The notes below the pieces were generated by a model. It had not been told where the DNA came from. It saw nothing but the letters and a program-made list of their open reading frames with translations, and searched no databases. Below are positions 60,338-64,000 of a stretch of DNA of 64,000 bases, one piece after another (within the stretch, counting starts at the first letter, position 1; every line of letters starts with the position of its first letter). The stretch is taken from positions 62,001-126,000 of the forward strand of contig JANRKK010000036.1 in assembly GCA_033763555.1 (NCBI GenBank), read 5' to 3'. This DNA comes from JALYJG01 sp033763555 (lineage in GTDB: Bacteria > Pseudomonadota > Alphaproteobacteria > UBA9219). Both the position numbers and the translations under genes were made by a program.

Positions 60338-61519
60338 TCAAGCGGCAATTTTCATCTCAGCACGGCAGGTGGCGTATCCCCAATCCAGCCATGTGGTCAG
60401 GATCTCGATATCCTTTGCTTCGACCGTCGCGCCGCACCAGATGCGCAACCCCGGCGGCGCGTCGCGATAGGCGTTGATGTCGAACGCAGCGCCTTCTTTT
60501 TCCAGAAGCCCGGTGAGTTTTTTGCAGAAATTCGCCTGCTCCTCGCGGCTGAGCTTCACAAGCCCGGGGTCGGCGAGTTTCAAACAGACAGAAGTTGGCG
60601 AACGTATCGCGGCATCGGCACACAGAAAATCCACCCAGCCTGCACGCTCGACCCACGCAGCGAGGATTTTAAAATTCGCCTGCGTGCGCGCGACCATGCC
60701 CTTCGCGCCGCCGATGGAGCGCACCCAGTTGAGGCCATCCAGCGCATCCTCGACGCACAGCATGGAGGGCGTATTGATCGTTTCGCCATCGAAAATATTC
60801 TTGTTCAGCTTGCCGTCATGGGTCATACGGAAAATCTTTGGCATCGGCCAGGGGGGCGTGTGGGATTCAAGTCGCTCCACCGCGCGCGGCGACAAAATCA
60901 GAATGCCATGTTGCGCCTCGCCGCCCAGAACTTTCTGCCAGCTATAGGTGACGACATCGAGTTTGTGCCACGGCATGGGTATGCCGAAGGCCGAAGAGGT
61001 CGCATCGCAGATCGTCAGCCCCTTGCGATTGTCAGGAATCCAGTCGCCGTTCGGCACGACAACACCCGCGGTTGTGCCGTTCCATGTGAAGACGACATCA
61101 CGATCAAAATTCGCTTGCGCCAGATCCGGCAGCTGTCCGAAATCGGCGACGAATCCGCGCGCCTCCAGCGGCTTCAGCTGCTTGACGCAATCCGTCACCC
61201 AGTCCTTGCCAAAACTTTCCCAGGCGAAGACATCAACCGGGCGCGGGCCGAGCAGCGACCAGAGCGCGGCTTCGACAGCTCCGGTGTCTGATGCCGCCAT
61301 GATGCCGACCAGATAATCCGCGGGCAGTTCCAGCAGCGCCTTGGTTTCATCGATGACTTTTTTGAGTTTGTCCTTGCCGGGCTTGGAGCGGTGCGAGCGC
61401 CCGACCAGCGCGTTTTTTAAAACATCGACCGACCAGCCGGGACGTTTGGTGCAGGGGCCGGACGAAAAATTGGGGGAAACAGGGCGAAGCGACGGCTTCG
61501 GCGGAACGGTAATCGACAT
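60338..61519 (-). CDS. serC: Phosphoserine aminotransferase
   Basis: 393 aa from the ATG at 61519 (a TTG six codons upstream is possible). SerC makes phosphoserine from 3-phosphohydroxypyruvate with glutamate and PLP. The PLP lysine is in YSWQKVLGGEAQHG, and NFSSGPCTKRPGW and IMAASDTGAVEAALWSLLG are typical of the alphaproteobacterial form. It is the first gene of serC-serA. Confidence 0.95.
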   Translation of the reverse strand: MSITVPPKPSLRPVSPNFSSGPCTKRPGWSVDVLKNALVGRSHRSKPGKDKLKKVIDETKALLELPADYLVGIMAASDTGAVEAALWSLLGPRPVDVFAWESFGKDWVTDCVKQLKPLEARGFVADFGQLPDLAQANFDRDVVFTWNGTTAGVVVPNGDWIPDNRKGLTICDATSSAFGIPMPWHKLDVVTYSWQKVLGGEAQHGILILSPRAVERLESHTPPWPMPKIFRMTHDGKLNKNIFDGETINTPSMLCVEDALDGLNWVRSIGGAKGMVARTQANFKILAAWVERAGWVDFLCADAAIRSPTSVCLKLADPGLVKLSREEQANFCKKLTGLLEKEGAAFDINAYRDAPPGLRIWCGATVEAKDIEILTTWLDWGYATCRAEMKIAA

Positions 61520-61612
61520 CGGTAAAAACGCCTTCAACGAAACGACTCGGTGGGGAGCCGCGGCCCAGGATGGAGGTTAGCTAAGGCCTAATAAGGCGTC
61601 AATTCGGATCAG

Positions 61613-61885
61613 CTATTTTACTTTTGGTTCCGACGAAGCTTGTGGTGCCGACACTTCATCGTCGGGTCTTTTCGGCTCCTTAAGTGGCTCCCAGTTCCAG
61701 TAGGGATCGCCCTCAGCTTTGCGCTCACCAGCGCTCATCCATAGTCTTCGCTGTTCTTCTTGCTGAGCCTGCCAAAACGGATCACCCTCAAGCTTCAGCT
61801 CAAAAAATGATTTATAGCCATCGGCTTCCTGCTGCCGTCTTTCGTCTTCCCATTCGTTATTAACCCAGTGATCAAGAATACCCAT
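61613..61885 (-). CDS. Small hypothetical protein (90 aa)
   Basis: AAAGGAGGAAGTC precedes the ATG. It is acidic and rich in Trp and Gln (LDHWVNNEWEDERRQQ), with a repeated motif G-D-P-F/Y-W (LEGDPFWQAQ and AEGDPYWNW), and a Pro/Ser/Lys tail. No signal peptide or known family. It follows glmM by 11 bp in the same direction. Confidence 0.7.
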   Translation of the reverse strand: MGILDHWVNNEWEDERRQQEADGYKSFFELKLEGDPFWQAQQEEQRRLWMSAGERKAEGDPYWNWEPLKEPKRPDDEVSAPQASSEPKVK

Positions 61886-61896
61886 GACTTCCTCCT

Positions 61897-63237
61897 TTAA
61901 GCCGCTTCCTTTTTAATCGCGTCGGCGATTTCATCCACCAAAGTCCGCACCAGCTTTTCATCATCGCCTTCGGCCATGACGCGGATGAGCGGCTCGGTGC
62001 CCGATTTACGGATAAGGATGCGGCCATGGCCGTTCAGCTTGCCTTCAGCCTTGCTGATTTTATCCTTGATGGCGGGGCGCTCAAGGATATCGCCCGGTGC
62101 CTTCACATTGCTGAGAATCTGCGGGAGCGGTGCGAACAGGCGGCAAGCTTCGCTGGCCTTACGATTGTCTTTCGCCAGCACCGCCAGCACCTGCAACGCG
62201 GCAATGAGTCCATCGCCTGTCGGGCTGTAATCATTCAACACAATATGGCCGGATTGTTCGCCGCCAAGATTGCAGCCCTTGGCGCGCATGGCTTCCACCA
62301 CATAACGGTCACCGACTGGCGTGCGGTGGAGCGCGAGCTTTTGTTTTTCCAGAAAACGCTCGAGGCCGAGATTGGACATCACCGTGGCAACGACGCAGTT
62401 GCCTTTCAGCTTTCCGGCCTTCGCCCAGCTTTGGGCGATCAGCGCCATCAACTGGTCACCATCGATCACGGCGCCTTTTTCATCCGCCATGATGAGGCGG
62501 TCGGCATCGCCATCAAGCGCAATGCCCACATCTGCCTGATGCATCAGCACGGTTTCGCGCAGCAATTCAGGATGCGTTGCGCCGCATTTATCATTGATAT
62601 TCAGGCCGTTCGGCTGCACGCCGACAGGAATAACTTCGGCGCCCAACTCCCACAATACTGTGGGCGCGACTTTGTACGCCGCGCCATTGGCGCAATCGAC
62701 AACGATCTTGAGGCCGTCCAGCCGTCCATTGGGATAGGTGCCTTTCACATATTCGACATAGCGGCCGATGGCGTCGTCGAGACGGCTGGCGCGGCCAAGC
62801 TCATTTGCCGTTGCATGATCATCCGTCGGGTTCTGTTCCATGCGCGCTTCGATCTGCGCTTCCAGCTCATCCGATAATTTATGGCCGTCGGGGCCGAACA
62901 GCTTGATACCATTATCCTGATAGGGATTATGGGACGCCGAAATCATCACGCCCATATCGGCGCGCAGGCTACGCGTCAGCATGGCGACCGCAGGCGTCGG
63001 AATGGGACCGAGCAAAATTACATCCATGCCTTTGGCGATGAAACCTGCCGTCAGCGCGGGCTCAAGCAGATAGCCTGAGAGACGCGTATCCTTGCCGATC
63101 ACGACGCGGTGGCGATGTTCGCCGCGGCGGAACAGGCTGGCGGCCGCCATGGCGACGCGTAGCGCGGTTTCTGCCGTCATCGGCTCGGCATTGGCGCGGC
63201 CGCGGATGCCGTCGGTGCCAAAAAGTTTGCGGGTCAT
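61897..63237 (-). CDS. glmM: Phosphoglucosamine mutase
   Basis: 446 aa. GlmM turns glucosamine-6-phosphate into glucosamine-1-phosphate for peptidoglycan and LPS. The start KLFGTDGIRGRAN, the active-site serine in MISASHNPYQDNGIK, the metal site in ALDGDADR and the sugar loop GGEQSGH are all intact. AGGAACAGCTC precedes the start. It lies 24 bp after the cut-off membrane protein gene. Confidence 0.97.
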   Translation of the reverse strand: MTRKLFGTDGIRGRANAEPMTAETALRVAMAAASLFRRGEHRHRVVIGKDTRLSGYLLEPALTAGFIAKGMDVILLGPIPTPAVAMLTRSLRADMGVMISASHNPYQDNGIKLFGPDGHKLSDELEAQIEARMEQNPTDDHATANELGRASRLDDAIGRYVEYVKGTYPNGRLDGLKIVVDCANGAAYKVAPTVLWELGAEVIPVGVQPNGLNINDKCGATHPELLRETVLMHQADVGIALDGDADRLIMADEKGAVIDGDQLMALIAQSWAKAGKLKGNCVVATVMSNLGLERFLEKQKLALHRTPVGDRYVVEAMRAKGCNLGGEQSGHIVLNDYSPTGDGLIAALQVLAVLAKDNRKASEACRLFAPLPQILSNVKAPGDILERPAIKDKISKAEGKLNGHGRILIRKSGTEPLIRVMAEGDDEKLVRTLVDEIADAIKKEAA

Positions 63238-63261
63238 GAGCTGTTCCTGAAATCCTGCGGC

Positions 63262-64000
63262 TTAAAGCCGAACCTCGAACAGAAGGTAGTCTTTTGCGCC
63301 CGGAATCTCAACGGGCTTGAGCCAAAGCGGCGCCTTCCCGTTAACCAGTTTCTCAATGAAAGCGGGCTTTTCCGGGCTGCTGACCAGGCCCAGTTTGCCA
63401 TCCGGGCCGGGGCGGAGGAAGGCGGTTTCGCCCAGCCGGGGCTCCTTCAACCCGGCGAAGAAAGGCGGCACGCTGCGGCAGGCCAGCACCAGATCGACAT
63501 GCCATTTGCGCAAGATGGCTTTCGGCTTCGCTTCGTCCCGCGCGTTGAAAAACTCAAACACATCGCGATTGGCGGGGACATCAAAATTTCCGCCGATAAC
63601 ATTGTGGGGTGTTCGGAACAGAAGTTCCGGCCCTTCATTCATGCCGGACAGGATGGTGTAAGTGCGGCCGCGCCAGCCCTGCCGCCCGGCGATAAAATCA
63701 GCCGCCTGCGTCAAGGGGCACAGGGGCGCGCTACGCGCGGCGGGAAACAAAACCACATTCGGGTAAAGTGGCGTCGTGTTGAACAGTGCCGGAAGAATAA
63801 CAACCGGAAAAGCGCCGAGCGCCAGGAACGCACCGATCTCGGCCCAGAAGCGCGAGCGGGCTTTCAGATTTTTCCCGATAGTCTTCCACCAGGCGAGCAG
63901 CAACCAGGTCAGCGGCGCGAGCGCGAAGAGCTGCATGAAGCGTGCGATGCGCACCTGCCAGAAGAAGGTGAGCAGAATAGCTGCCACCAGAAAAACGCCG
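63262..64000 (-). CDS. Membrane protein, C-terminal part only (cut by window edge)
   Basis: The frame stays open to the window end, so the true start is outside. Visible are two membrane segments (ARFMQLFALAPLTWLLLAWW and FLALGAFPVVILPAL) and then a periplasmic domain of about 150 residues with a disulphide-capable Cys pair, TQAADFIAGRQGWRGRTYTILSG and NVIGGNFDVPANRD. It resembles the C-terminal soluble part of large polytopic glycan-related membrane proteins, but I cannot name it. Confidence 0.7.
   Translation of the reverse strand, partial: GVFLVAAILLTFFWQVRIARFMQLFALAPLTWLLLAWWKTIGKNLKARSRFWAEIGAFLALGAFPVVILPALFNTTPLYPNVVLFPAARSAPLCPLTQAADFIAGRQGWRGRTYTILSGMNEGPELLFRTPHNVIGGNFDVPANRDVFEFFNARDEAKPKAILRKWHVDLVLACRSVPPFFAGLKEPRLGETAFLRPGPDGKLGLVSSPEKPAFIEKLVNGKAPLWLKPVEIPGAKDYLLFEVRL

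Noticed and set aside
1..64000. CRISPR arrays, insertion sequences, prophage genes
   Set aside because: No regularly spaced repeats, transposase-like or integrase-like frames, or phage structural genes were seen on either strand.

Overview
The window is a 64 kb piece of an alphaproteobacterial chromosome. GC content looks to be in the mid-50s percent by eye, and coding density is high. The placement rests on several observations: the rpmH-rnpA-yidD-yidC block; zapA followed by an alphaproteobacterial-type 6S RNA and the 5-formyl-THF cyclo-ligase gene; plsC/olsA-miaB-ybeY-corC; serC-serA; DUF1150, DUF2336 and DUF6489 family proteins; and above all the aroE-ppsR/hemE junction, which is the classical site of the replication origin in Caulobacter and Rickettsia. 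Flagellar genes, RpoN and an IcmC/DotE-like membrane protein suggest a motile, free-living or host/prey-associated member, perhaps Rhodospirillales- or Micavibrio-like. No genus can be fixed from the sequence alone.

Layout. 1-4.2 kb: a cut-off small gene, pal with its terminator, an exported protein, then the promoter and operon rpmH-rnpA-yidD-yidC. 4.2-8.1 kb: a His-rich COG0523 metal GTPase, then a tight operon of STAS, GPP34 and a membrane-anchored SNase-fold protein that has lost two catalytic acids. 8.1-11.2 kb (minus strand): an exported coiled-coil protein, the cyclo-ligase, a deoxyhypusine-synthase-like enzyme, 6S RNA, zapA, a small coiled-coil protein and tRNA-Thr(TGT). 11.3-17.4 kb: a Cys-patterned lipoprotein, the corC/ybeY/miaB/plsC cluster (no phoH) and an OlsB-type acyltransferase. 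17.5-26.9 kb: ligA, several unknown accessory genes, sppA, a probable divergent HPF-like protein, rpoN, a GNAT gene and a pair of small related unknown genes. 26.9-31.5 kb: aroE-ppsR facing hemE-hemH-hemJ across a 353 bp gap that I read as oriC. 31.3-38.5 kb: TPR-glycosyltransferase, a degenerate methyltransferase, flgL, flgK and flgE, with a good sigma-54 promoter before flgE. 38.6-50.3 kb: mutS, a solute-binding protein, an SDR, trmJ, envC, glgP, gpmI and phhB. 50.3-64 kb: clpA, a DUF6489 gene, a ferredoxin, mnmE, DUF2336, apt, DUF1150, the IcmC-like gene, serA/serC, glmM and a cut-off membrane protein.

Most conserved genes form short operons with 4-bp ATGA or GTGA overlaps (corC/ybeY/miaB, aroE/ppsR, hemE/hemH/hemJ, SDR/trmJ, DUF6489/ferredoxin/mnmE). 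Between them sit single, more AT-rich unknown genes, some with their own sigma-70-like promoters and strong Shine-Dalgarno (SD) sequences. Points most worth checking: the origin; an iPGM whose catalytic Ser is Leu through a one-base change; a lipoprotein whose ten cysteines form a perfect mirror pattern; a possible tandem HPF-like protein next to rpoN; the STAS-GPP34-dead nuclease operon; and the IcmC/DotE-like protein.
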